Assembly (NCBI GenBank): GCA_020430865.1
Contig: JAGQIY010001132.1
Span: forward strand, 1 to 15,851
Origin: Myxococcales bacterium
Lineage (GTDB): Bacteria > Myxococcota > Polyangia > Polyangiales > Polyangiaceae
Reading direction: 5' to 3'
DNA: 15,851 nt
The notes beneath the pieces are model-generated. The model saw nothing but the letters and a program-made list of their open reading frames with translations, was not told the origin of the DNA and ran no database searches. The translations under genes and the position numbers were made by a program. Positions 1 to 7,029 of this stretch are shown here, piece after piece. Positions within the stretch are counted from its first letter, which is position 1, and each line of letters begins with the position of its first letter.

Positions 1-1
1 G

Positions 2-1075
2 CCGCAGCCCGACGGCCCCGCGCTCTGTTTTGGTGTCGCGTTCTTGTATCACCTGGAGCGCTGGCTAGCGTCCCGCGACGCCCCGCGGCACGAGCCCAAG
101 AAGTGGAGGCACCACCCCGACGTCCAACTAGGCCTGAGCGCGCTGTGGGGCGGCGGGATGCTGATGATCAAGGCCCCAAATCTGTTCATGGGCTTGCCGG
201 CGCTCTATCTCGTACTATCCGCCTTCGGCGTGCGACGCGCACCGCGCGAGTGGCGCCTCTGGGTGTGGGGAGCGACCGTGCTTGCGTTCGGTTCCGCGTG
301 GTATTGGTATGCACATCGCTTCCCTTGGACCTTCGGGGTATGGGGGGACCGGGCAGAGAGCAAGTTCTCGAGCTGGGCTCTGTTCAGTTCAGCCAGCCCC
401 TGGCGCACGCTGAGCGAGCGCGTCGTCTCGAGCGTCGCTGGTTGGGGTGCGCTCACGCTGGCGCTGCTAGGGCTCGGTGCTGGTCTGAGCGAGCGGCGTA
501 CGCGTCTCTACGGCGTCTGGCTGCTGGGCTTCGGCTGCTTCGTCGCGGCGGTGCTCAAGGGCAACGAAACTCACGTCTACTATCAGCTCCCCGCGGTGGT
601 ACCGATCAGCCTGCTAGCGGGTCGAGGCATGGCCCGGTTGATGGAGGGTCTGCCAGCGCAACGCTTCTGCAACGTCGCGCTGCTGCTGGCACTGATCGCG
701 CTCCACGGTTGGAACGCCTACAGCGTGCTCTTTTCGGAGACGAAGCGCGGCGAGCATCGTGGATTTTACCACGCGGATAAAGACGTCCTGATCACTGCAG
801 GCCTGCTGAGAAGTCGGCTGTCGCCGGGGGCGCGCTTCGTCTCGGTGGACCGAAACCCCGCGTTCTTCTACAACTCCGAACACCAGGGCTACTTCACGCA
901 ACGAACCGACTTGCAGGAGGTCTTGAGCTGCGCGAACGGACGCGCCGAGTACGCGCTCGTGCCGAGCTCGTACGCCGAGAAGGAGCGGCGGCTCGGAGCT
1001 AGGGTGAAGCGTATCGGGCGCACATCCCGCTATCTGCTGTGGCGATTGACCCCCGCCGCTAGGCCCCCGCGCTGA
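2..1075 (+). CDS. GT39/ArnT-like membrane glycosyltransferase, C-terminal part (5' end outside window)
   Basis: The reading frame is open from base 2, so the gene begins before the window; the first possible internal start, a TTG at 44, is probably not the real one. The visible 358 residues contain several hydrophobic membrane spans, separated by short basic or aromatic loops. A segment reading KGNETHVYYQLPAVVPISLL sits just before the last spans. Lys/Asn-x-x-His-x-Tyr-Tyr-x-Leu-Pro followed by a hydrophobic stretch is typical of the GT39 (ArnT/protein mannosyltransferase-like) family, which moves sugars from polyprenyl-phosphate donors onto lipids or proteins at the periplasmic face of the inner membrane. 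The tail (from about base 770) is soluble and resembles the small C-terminal periplasmic domain of such enzymes. The catalytic N-terminal loop with its acidic residues is not in the window, so substrate cannot be judged. A strong hairpin begins at the stop codon. The family call is fairly sure; the specific function is not. Confidence 0.75.
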   Translation, partial: PQPDGPALCFGVAFLYHLERWLASRDAPRHEPKKWRHHPDVQLGLSALWGGGMLMIKAPNLFMGLPALYLVLSAFGVRRAPREWRLWVWGATVLAFGSAWYWYAHRFPWTFGVWGDRAESKFSSWALFSSASPWRTLSERVVSSVAGWGALTLALLGLGAGLSERRTRLYGVWLLGFGCFVAAVLKGNETHVYYQLPAVVPISLLAGRGMARLMEGLPAQRFCNVALLLALIALHGWNAYSVLFSETKRGEHRGFYHADKDVLITAGLLRSRLSPGARFVSVDRNPAFFYNSEHQGYFTQRTDLQEVLSCANGRAEYALVPSSYAEKERRLGARVKRIGRTSRYLLWRLTPAARPPR

Positions 1076-1102
1076 GCGCGCGGCGCAGCGTTGCCGCGCG
1101 CT
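1075..1102 (+). terminator. GC-rich hairpin at the end of the GT39-like gene
   Basis: AGCGCGCGGC (1075-1084) and GCCGCGCGCT (1093-1102) form a perfect 10-bp stem around an 8-base loop, starting at the last base of the stop codon. No T-run follows, so it is either an intrinsic terminator of the weak, U-poor kind or an mRNA 3' stabilising hairpin. The position right after a gene supports a 3'-end role. Confidence 0.5.
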
Positions 1103-1230
1103 GGCGTGGTCGAAGGCTGTGCTCACACGGGAACTAGGGCGCTTGGAGTAGCTTTCGGGGTTTCGAGCCGCGGGCAAATCAGTGAGACTCAGCCCGGGTT
1201 TGGGCAAGCTTTCCTCACCCCCAAACCTCC

Positions 1231-2010
1231 ATGATGCTCGCAATGCTCCTTCGTCGTTCCATCATCGTTCCCACGTTCGCGCTGTTCTGTGGCGCCTTCA
1301 TCAGCTTGGGGTGTGACGACCCGCCGCCAAACAAGAACCCGTTCGCCGCCCCAAGCGACACGATCAAGCCGCCGCCCATCGACTCGGTTCCGATTCCCAA
1401 AGGGCCAACGGAGTTCAGCGTGACGTCAGAGGGCCCCAAGGTCGGCTTCTCCCCAATCCTGATCGAGAAGAATGATGGCAGAGAGCGGCTGACGAAGGCG
1501 CTCGACGAAGAAAAACAGCACATCGACGGCAAAGACGTGCCTCTCGCCGTGGATCGTAAGGCCAAGCTCGACTGGGTGATGGCGATGTTCGACGGCCTGT
1601 TCAAGCTCGGCGCGACCCACATCGTGGTCAAGACCGAGACGCGACCTTCGTTCCACGCCAGCTTGAGCTTCACCGCGCAGAGCAAACTGACTAGCGCCCC
1701 TGCCTGCAGCATAGTAGCCACCGTGCTCAAGGATCGCGGCACTGCCGTGTGGAAACTCGCAGGCGGCACCGCGACGAAGCGCAGTAAGGGCTTCGCGGGA
1801 CCCGACTTGAGCATGACCGGCGAAACCATCGAAAAGCGCGCCGCCGCCTGCAAGGACTCCAGCAACATCTTCCTCTCTGCAGATGAAGGCATCGAGTGGG
1901 GCTTGGTCTACGACCTCGGCGCGTCCACGAAAGACCTCGAGAAGGTGAAGCTCGACACCTTCATCCTGTTGCAGGAGCGCCCAGTGGCAGGTCACAAGGT
2001 CGCGCTCTGA
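1231..2010 (+). CDS. Lipoprotein with an ExbD/TolR-like domain
   Basis: A 259-residue protein with an N-terminal basic and hydrophobic signal ending in FISLGC, a slightly non-canonical lipobox, so Cys28 is the likely lipidated residue. Asp-Asp follows the Cys; in E. coli Asp at +2 favours inner-membrane retention, but that rule may not hold here. A Pro-rich linker runs to about residue 60. Residues 61-135 follow the pattern of the ExbD/TolR periplasmic domain: a first strand (EFSVTSEG), a helix with charged residues, then VPLAVDRKAKLDWVMAMFDGL, and a final GATHIVVKT strand. The remaining 120 residues contain two Cys (in PACS and AACK) that could pair. ATG at 1231 and ATG at 1243 are both possible starts; neither has a clear Shine-Dalgarno, and the second gives a more usual signal peptide. 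The ExbD-like reading is by eye and needs structure comparison. No ExbB/TolQ partner is present here. Confidence 0.72.
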   Translation: MMLAMLLRRSIIVPTFALFCGAFISLGCDDPPPNKNPFAAPSDTIKPPPIDSVPIPKGPTEFSVTSEGPKVGFSPILIEKNDGRERLTKALDEEKQHIDGKDVPLAVDRKAKLDWVMAMFDGLFKLGATHIVVKTETRPSFHASLSFTAQSKLTSAPACSIVATVLKDRGTAVWKLAGGTATKRSKGFAGPDLSMTGETIEKRAAACKDSSNIFLSADEGIEWGLVYDLGASTKDLEKVKLDTFILLQERPVAGHKVAL

Positions 2011-2191
2011 GCATGCGCTTAGCTAGCCGTCGATCTGACGCGATGTCAGTTCGCCCCAGCAGATTCCTCTTCTATTCTAGGGGGTTAGGCACACCGCGCC
2101 GTCCCTGGGCCCGAACGCGCTACCACGTTCGGGGCAGCGCCGAGCCACCCGAATTGGCGTGCCAGGAGGTCGCCACGTTTGCGCAGCGCGC

Positions 2192-2197
2192 TATAGT
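2192..2197 (+). promoter_or_regulatory. Possible -10 element
   Basis: TATAGT lies 10 bases before the GTG at 2207 and 25 bases before the ATG at 2222, in an otherwise GC-rich stretch. No good -35 hexamer is seen at the usual spacing. If real, the transcript would start near 2203 and favour the ATG start at 2222 with a very short leader. Confidence 0.2.
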
Positions 2198-2221
2198 CGG
2201 CCCGCCGTGACTATCCGAACA

Positions 2222-2815
2222 ATGCTCCTGGGCCACCGCGACGACCACACCAAGCAGCGCATCACCGAGGCGCTGGATCGCATGGATCACAAGGCGCGCA
2301 TGCTCGTGATGGAGCAAGCCACGCCAGACGATCAAAAGGCCTTGTGGGATCTGTTCGAAGGCGAGGAAGCCGACGCCGACTTCTTCGTGCCGAGCGGAAC
2401 CGACCCGTTGCAGGAAGTGATTCACCACGGAAAGAACACCCTGCCTGCGCACAACTACTTCCAGAAGCGCTTCTGCCTCGCGGACGACGAATCCGGGGAT
2501 CTCTGGGGATACAATCACCAGAGTTTGGATTGGGCGACCGGTCCTGGCTACTACGTCGCCCACTCGGTCGACCGCGAGAAGGACAAGGAAGCGCCCAGCG
2601 AGTTCGTGATCAACTACACCAAGATCCCACCGAAGAAGCCCGAGAGCTGGCCGGTGATCATCCCCAACGAGAAGAAGCTCGGTCGCTTCGTCTACGCCGG
2701 GATGAAGGACTACATGCGCAAGGTCAGCGAGCACATCTCGATCGGCCGCGCCTACAAGGGCAAGCCGATGTCCGCCTGGTTCATGCTCTGCCGCGAAGAT
2801 CCCGCCGAGGAATGA
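2222..2815 (+). CDS. Conserved-looking soluble protein of unknown function
   Basis: I do not recognise this protein. From the ATG at 2222 it has 197 residues; a GTG at 2207 would add five and a GTG at 2159 would add 21 residues that look non-coding (Arg/Ala-rich, containing the possible -10). There is no signal peptide or membrane span. The N-terminal 50 residues are helical and charged. The remainder is rich in aromatic and polar residues, with stretches such as GDLWGYNHQSLDWATGPGYY and PAHNYFQKRF, which look like a compact, ordered alpha/beta fold rather than random translation. Third codon positions are strongly GC, as expected for a genuine gene. It lies on the same strand as the radical SAM gene, but 100 bases separate them, so co-transcription is possible and not shown. 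No nucleic-acid-binding or catalytic motif is evident. Confidence 0.7.
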   Translation: MLLGHRDDHTKQRITEALDRMDHKARMLVMEQATPDDQKALWDLFEGEEADADFFVPSGTDPLQEVIHHGKNTLPAHNYFQKRFCLADDESGDLWGYNHQSLDWATGPGYYVAHSVDREKDKEAPSEFVINYTKIPPKKPESWPVIIPNEKKLGRFVYAGMKDYMRKVSEHISIGRAYKGKPMSAWFMLCREDPAEE

Positions 2816-2901
2816 ACGGCTAGACTCGCGGAGGGTTCAGCTGCTCGAGGCGGAGCGGCCTGACCTTAGACAACCGATTCCGCGCGGAACTCTCCACTCA
2901 G

Positions 2902-2914
2902 CGAGTTCGACTCG
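2902..2914. promoter_or_regulatory. Short inverted repeat just before the radical SAM start
   Basis: CGAGT (2902-2906) and ACTCG (2910-2914) flank TCG and end one base before the ATG at 2916. As DNA it is a small operator-like dyad; as RNA it would be a 5-bp hairpin where a ribosome binding site should be. No Shine-Dalgarno is visible there. Short enough to be chance. Confidence 0.2.
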
Positions 2915-2915
2915 T

Positions 2916-4346
2916 ATGGTTCAGTTCCAACGCAATGTCCTCACCGGCGCGGAAGCAGGTCCGCTACGCGCGGTTCAAGGCGTAAGCCTCTCGGGTAGCG
3001 CCAGGAACGTAGCCCGAGGAACAGCAACTTGGCGTGCGACACGACGCTTGAGTGTGGCGGAACGTACGGAAATTGTCCGGCTCGCCTTCGATCACAACGA
3101 TACCCTTGAGCGCGACGACCAGCTCAGCTCAAGCGTTACCCTTGCGACGCCAGCATGCCCATGTGAACATACCTGGGTGCAGGAAGAGCGCCCTCTCATT
3201 GTCTCGGTCAACCTGACCACCGCCTGCAATTTGGCTTGCACTTACTGCGAAGCAATCCATCGCCGGGAGCGCATCGGTCTGGACGACCTCGATCACCTGG
3301 CCAATGGCGTAGGCGCTCTCGACGAACCGGTTCAGCTCGTGCCGTTCGGCGGCGAACCTCAGGTCGCCTGGAAGGCGCTTGAGCATCTGATCGAAGGTGG
3401 CGAAGCGAACGGGGTGCACGACTTCCTGATGTGCACCAACGGTCTCCTCACGAACGAGAGCCGCGTCGACTACTTCAACCAACACCACATCGAGATCACG
3501 GTGAGCTGGGACGGCGTGCCTGAGGCCGGAGATAAGCTCAGAATCTACCCAGATGGTCGCGGAGCGAGCGCGGACGTTGAACCGATCTTCGAGCTGCTCC
3601 GCGAGCGTTATCGCCTGCGTCCCCAGGTTCGCATCACGGTCGGCCCAGACACCGCAGCCTACTTCGCCCGCTCTGTCGAGCACGTGCTGAGTTTCCTGGC
3701 AGAAAAACCCGGAGTGAAGATCTGCTTCACGCCGGTTTCGACGGTACCTTGGCCCGAAGCATCGCTCCGCGCGATGGAAGAGGCCCTGAACTACTGCGCC
3801 GACCTGCTGGTGGAGCACGAGCGAAAGGGACATGATGTCTCGCTCGCATACAACGAGTGCATTGGCGTCCACGAAATTGGCCAGCAGTTCCTGTTCGCCG
3901 ATCCGGAGCACGGGCATGCTTGCCTGTGGGGGATCAAGATGCTCGGCGTGGACACGGACGGCGGCATCTTCCCTTGTCACACGGTGATTGAGTTGCGCAA
4001 GGAGTCACGCGCGCACCTTTCCATGGGGAATGTGAAGGACGGTGTTCCTGACCTGCGTAGGCGCCTCGAGCTGATGCCCCCACCAGAGGGCAACCCATTT
4101 CACTGCTGTTACGCCTGGAATCTCGCGGGCTCCGGTGACCCCTTCAAGGTGCCAGAGGTCTACCGTCGGATCTACGCGGCGTGCATCACCGCGTCCGAGC
4201 GAATGGTTCGAGCTCTAAGCCCTGACCGCGCGGAAGAAGCGGCAGGTCGAGCGGGGATGTTGCTCGAACGCACAGCACGTTGGGAGCGCGACCTATCTGC
4301 GCGCACACGTCCAAGCCCCGGACGCCTCGAGTCAGAGGCGTCCTAG
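2916..4346 (+). CDS. Radical SAM enzyme with atypical SPASM-like C-terminus
   Basis: A 476-residue protein. VNLTTACNLACTYCEA carries the radical SAM CxxxCxxC motif at Cys104, Cys108 and Cys111, which binds the [4Fe-4S] cluster that cleaves S-adenosylmethionine. FGGEP (144-148) is the SAM-binding GGE motif, and later strand segments (LMCTNG, ITVSWDG, VRITVGPD) fit the partial TIM barrel. The C-terminal part has Cys336, Cys354 in a C-x17-C hairpin (VDTDGGIFPC, typical of SPASM/twitch domains), then adjacent Cys397-Cys398 and Cys423. This is fewer cysteines than the seven usual in full SPASM maturases, so one auxiliary cluster is more likely than two. Relatives include sulfatase and peptide (RiPP) maturases, but no sulfatase or precursor peptide is seen nearby. 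The first 46 residues use weaker GC3 codons than the rest; GTG at 3054 is an alternative start giving 430 residues. The substrate is unknown. Confidence 0.85.
   Translation: MVQFQRNVLTGAEAGPLRAVQGVSLSGSARNVARGTATWRATRRLSVAERTEIVRLAFDHNDTLERDDQLSSSVTLATPACPCEHTWVQEERPLIVSVNLTTACNLACTYCEAIHRRERIGLDDLDHLANGVGALDEPVQLVPFGGEPQVAWKALEHLIEGGEANGVHDFLMCTNGLLTNESRVDYFNQHHIEITVSWDGVPEAGDKLRIYPDGRGASADVEPIFELLRERYRLRPQVRITVGPDTAAYFARSVEHVLSFLAEKPGVKICFTPVSTVPWPEASLRAMEEALNYCADLLVEHERKGHDVSLAYNECIGVHEIGQQFLFADPEHGHACLWGIKMLGVDTDGGIFPCHTVIELRKESRAHLSMGNVKDGVPDLRRRLELMPPPEGNPFHCCYAWNLAGSGDPFKVPEVYRRIYAACITASERMVRALSPDRAEEAAGRAGMLLERTARWERDLSARTRPSPGRLESEAS
4320..4343. terminator. Hairpin spanning the end of the radical SAM gene, between convergent genes
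   Basis: GGACGCCTC (4320-4328) and GAGGCGTCC (4335-4343) form a perfect 9-bp stem with a 6-base loop, ending immediately before the TAG codon. The convergent gene stops at 4354. No T-run follows on either strand. The location between tail-to-tail genes fits a shared, bidirectional 3'-end structure. Confidence 0.45.
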
Positions 4347-4353
4347 ATTCCGA

Positions 4354-5391
4354 TCACGGCTTGGAGGACACCAGCTGCCAAGGCTGAGGCGGGCGGCCTT
4401 CCAACACTCCGGAGCGTTCGAGCGACTGAGTAAGCCAGGCGAAGAGTCGTTCGAGTTCTTCATTCGACACCTGCCCCTGACTGAGACGGTACGACAGTGC
4501 CCGACCAGCCACTCGTGCGTAGGCTCGCGTGCCCGGTCGGTCCGGTTCCGAGTGGATGGCCACCTCTCCCGAGGACGTCGCGAACGAGCCGAGAGGATTC
4601 AGAGAATACTGGGCGCTGGACCCTTGGGACTTGAAATACGTCGTCCATGAGCCAGGCTCCGCGAGGGACAACCCCACAAAGCTAGGCGAAGCAGGGGGAA
4701 ACGGCAGCCGACGAATGAGCTCGTCGACGCTCCATCCAGGCAGAGAGGAGAGCGTTTCCTCAAGGTCACGCGGGTCTGCCTCCCGCAGCCCCACGAACAG
4801 GGTGCGTGGCACGACAGTCCGCGCCTCGAGCGAAAAGTCGTTGCTTACTATCAATCCAGAGAGCAGCCCTTTGCCCCGGACTCGTTCTACGAGTGCGGAT
4901 GCGATGTCCGAAAGGGTGAATGGAAGCCCTTCCTCGCTCTCGTACTGCGAGTAATACTTCAGCTCTTCGCCTGAGGCAGAAGCATTGACACCCACTACGT
5001 GAGGTTCGAGTTCTCCTGGCAAGCCTACTTCGTTGGCAAGCCCAGCTCGTACCGCGCTTGAAGAATCCGAGGCGTTGACGTACAGCTTGACCGTACGCTT
5101 CTCGCCGTCCCAGCCGGCGATACAGCTCAACCCCAGCCCATGTGCCGCCGCACGAAAATGAGCGAAGCGCACGGAAACAGGCACGTCCAGGCAGGCAGCG
5201 AGCGCGACTTCGAGTCCTGCTGGAGCTCCCTCGACTATCATGCGATCGCCTCGGAACGCGCCATCGCGGGTACGACGGACGGATGCCTCCAAAGTGAGCG
5301 CGTCCGTAACGAAGCGTCGAAAGACCGAGGCGAGTTTCGGCTCCAATCGAGCCGCGATCTCTTCGAGGATAGCGCCGGACATCAAGCTCAC
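4354..5391 (-). CDS. Unrecognised protein with repeated strand-turn-strand units; possible ABBA-fold prenyltransferase
   Basis: 345 residues from a GTG at 5391, or 342 from the ATG at 5382; no clear ribosome binding site separates the two. No signal peptide or membrane span. Three segments share one pattern, a hydrophobic strand, a polar turn, then a strand with alternating Lys/Tyr or Thr/Tyr: GLSCIAGWDGEKRTVKLYV (87-105), VVGVNASASGEELKYYSQY (132-150) and FVGLSLAEPGSWTTYFKSQ (238-256). A possible further pair lies near 270-295. Repeated hairpins with outward Lys and Tyr are characteristic of ABBA-barrel prenyltransferases (DMATS, NphB/CloQ and the cyanobactin PatF-type family), where they bind diphosphate, and the size fits. 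This is pattern-level resemblance only. The gene follows the mini-MYXO-CTERM gene by 15 bases and should be co-transcribed with it. It converges on the radical SAM gene with a gap of 7 bases. Alternative: an unrelated beta-rich protein. Confidence 0.7.
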   Translation of the reverse strand: MSLMSGAILEEIAARLEPKLASVFRRFVTDALTLEASVRRTRDGAFRGDRMIVEGAPAGLEVALAACLDVPVSVRFAHFRAAAHGLGLSCIAGWDGEKRTVKLYVNASDSSSAVRAGLANEVGLPGELEPHVVGVNASASGEELKYYSQYESEEGLPFTLSDIASALVERVRGKGLLSGLIVSNDFSLEARTVVPRTLFVGLREADPRDLEETLSSLPGWSVDELIRRLPFPPASPSFVGLSLAEPGSWTTYFKSQGSSAQYSLNPLGSFATSSGEVAIHSEPDRPGTRAYARVAGRALSYRLSQGQVSNEELERLFAWLTQSLERSGVLEGRPPQPWQLVSSKP

Positions 5392-5406
5392 CGAGCAGCC
5401 CGAAGG

Positions 5407-5640
5407 TCAGCCTCGCGCGCGCCGAGACCGCCGAAACAAGACCAAACCGAGGCCCATGAAGGCGACGGACAGCGCCGTGTACGTACGCGGGTCGTTCGTC
5501 GTCTCACAACCGCAACCGTGCTCAGGTTCGGGCGCCGCATCTGCCAGCGCGCTGACCGGAACCAACAGCAACACCGCTACCAATAAGCCTCTGAGAGCGC
5601 TCTCGATGGTGCGTTGATCTCGCAGCTGACGCCGAGACAT
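5407..5640 (-). CDS. Very small secreted protein with MYXO-CTERM-like anchor
   Basis: 77 residues in three parts. Residues 1-33 form a signal peptide: a basic N-region, the hydrophobic core LRGLLVAVLLLVPVS, and a likely cleavage at ALADA. Residues 34-42 (APEPEHG) are the whole linker. From Cys43-Gly-Cys45 onward the tail consists of a short polar stretch, a membrane span (about 54-69) and the basic end RRSRRARG. Cys motif, span and Arg cluster in this order are the MYXO-CTERM sorting signal of Myxococcota, recognised by myxosortases and thought to lead to surface anchoring through the Cys. Normally it sits at the end of large extracellular proteins; here almost nothing else is left. The gene starts 18 bases after the hydrolase gene and ends 15 bases before the ABBA-like gene. 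It could instead be a small inner-membrane protein that resembles the signal. Confidence 0.68.
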   Translation of the reverse strand: MSRRQLRDQRTIESALRGLLVAVLLLVPVSALADAAPEPEHGCGCETTNDPRTYTALSVAFMGLGLVLFRRSRRARG

Positions 5641-5658
5641 CGCGCTAGTGTATGCGAG

Positions 5659-7029
5659 TTACCCCGGCTCGACCAGCTCACGCACGCGATCGATGAAGCC
5701 GGGGAAATCATCGGGGTCATGTTCCTTCCGCCGCTTGGGCGGCTTGCGCATACGCACGGCGATCAGGTGGTCTCTCGGAAGAATGACCAGGTACTGGCCT
5801 AGTGTCCCCGCCGAGTACGCACCGATGATCGGACCAAAGCGGTAAGTCACGTCAGCCAGACCCGCTTTCCAGGTCAGCTCGTCCCATCGCTTGAGCTCGG
5901 GGTCGTCGGGACGTAGCTCCTTGACGGCTTTGCGATACTCCTCGGCTGAGCCAAAGCGGCGATCGACCAGCGGTCTCATTTGCTCGACGAAGGCCGGGGC
6001 AACGTTCGCATTTTGCCACGCGGCAATATTTTCGCGAGTGAGAACGAGTTCGGTCGTCTCAGGGATCAGCCACCAGAGGAGCCCCAAGCGCTTGTGATTC
6101 GGTTGCACCGATGCAACCTCGGCAGTGGCACGCCGCAAGAGCGCTGGGTCAATCAGCGGCTTTGGGGCGGCTGCCGGCGGTTCCGAGCTGGTCCTCTCCC
6201 CCAGCACCAGCCGTCCAATTTTCAGCAGGCCTTCCGCGTTGATATGCAGCCCCGACATCCCGTGAGCGTGTTTGGCTTTGTCGAGACTCCACCAGTAGCG
6301 TGTGATCCCGAGCGGCTTGAACAGGCGCTCCGCCACAAAGCGATCGCTACGCTGGCCGCTCGCCTTCTCGATCACACCACTCAGGAGATTGCTTGCGCTG
6401 TTTCCGTAAATGAAGCGTTCTCCGGGCTTCGCTTCGAGCTCGGAGTCGAGAGCGAACTGAACGAAATCTTCGCTGCGGTATATGCGCAGGGTGCTCTTGG
6501 GCTCTGAGAGCCCACTCGAGTGAGTGAGCAGGTGCTTCACCAAGACCTTGGCCTTTTCCCCTGTCTTCCAGGAGGGAAAAAAGTCAGCGACCGGCTGATC
6601 GAGGCGCAGCTTGCGCTCTTGGATCAAGATCAGAGCGGCGAGGCCGAGCACGCTCTTGGTGATGGACATGCTCTGGATCGGCGTGCCCTGGTCCCCGAAG
6701 TGTTCGAGGACGGCGCCGTCTTGCCAGATCAAGAATTGATCCGTGGAGAGTTCTCGAGCTTCCTTGGCGAGCGCGTGCACGCGCTCCATGTCGGCCTGGC
6801 GAGGGGTCGGCGGCGCGCTGGAGCTGGCTGAAGGGGCTACAGCAGCGACGCTGGAAGAAGCGAAAGGCGCAGCCGTTGACTCCTCTTTTTGTTGCCCTGA
6901 GGCAACAGTCTTCGCTGCCACGCTGGGCCTCGCCAGCGGGGGGACCTGTTCATCGTGACAGGCGAAAGTCAGAACAAACGCAACCAGGGTGGCTCGCGAG
7001 GTCTGCCGCAGTGAGTCATGCCAATGCAC
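5659..7029 (-). CDS. Class C beta-lactamase-like SxxK serine hydrolase, probable lipoprotein
   Basis: 456 residues from a GTG at 7029, the only start that keeps the signal sequence. A hydrophobic stretch (ATLVAFVLTFAC) ends in Cys24, a possible but imperfect lipobox, followed by an Ala/Ser/Pro-rich linker (about 35-78), as in envelope lipoproteins of this group. The hydrolase domain follows: Ser122-Ile-Thr-Lys125 is the SxxK nucleophile motif, HLLTHSSGL (166-174) is the typical segment of the family, and Tyr208-Gly-Asn210 is the YxN motif. The usual third motif (HxG or KTG) is not clear; YSAGTLGQYLVILP (405-418) occupies the equivalent place. About 115 residues (roughly 283-400) before it look like an insertion with a helical charged region. 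The family includes class C beta-lactamases, DD-peptidases and esterases; which one this is cannot be told. It heads the three-gene minus-strand cluster. Confidence 0.85.
   Translation of the reverse strand: MHWHDSLRQTSRATLVAFVLTFACHDEQVPPLARPSVAAKTVASGQQKEESTAAPFASSSVAAVAPSASSSAPPTPRQADMERVHALAKEARELSTDQFLIWQDGAVLEHFGDQGTPIQSMSITKSVLGLAALILIQERKLRLDQPVADFFPSWKTGEKAKVLVKHLLTHSSGLSEPKSTLRIYRSEDFVQFALDSELEAKPGERFIYGNSASNLLSGVIEKASGQRSDRFVAERLFKPLGITRYWWSLDKAKHAHGMSGLHINAEGLLKIGRLVLGERTSSEPPAAAPKPLIDPALLRRATAEVASVQPNHKRLGLLWWLIPETTELVLTRENIAAWQNANVAPAFVEQMRPLVDRRFGSAEEYRKAVKELRPDDPELKRWDELTWKAGLADVTYRFGPIIGAYSAGTLGQYLVILPRDHLIAVRMRKPPKRRKEHDPDDFPGFIDRVRELVEPG

Noticed and set aside
2079..2089. 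AGGGGGTTAGG, repeated at 15628-15638
   Set aside because: Both copies are in non-coding DNA, but an 11-base match is expected by chance several times in a window this long, and the flanks differ.
2164..2170. AGGAGGT, a perfect Shine-Dalgarno-like string
   Set aside because: The only start codon at proper distance (TTG at 2179) runs into a stop after five codons; the real gene starts later at 2207 or 2222.
3129..3980. 283-codon minus-strand open frame inside the radical SAM gene
   Set aside because: Antisense shadow of a gene with clear catalytic motifs; its translation has no recognisable domain.
4529..5617. Several plus-strand open frames opposite the ABBA-like and MYXO-CTERM genes
   Set aside because: Ser/Arg-rich shadow translations without motifs; the minus-strand frames have ordered, protein-like sequence and operon spacing.
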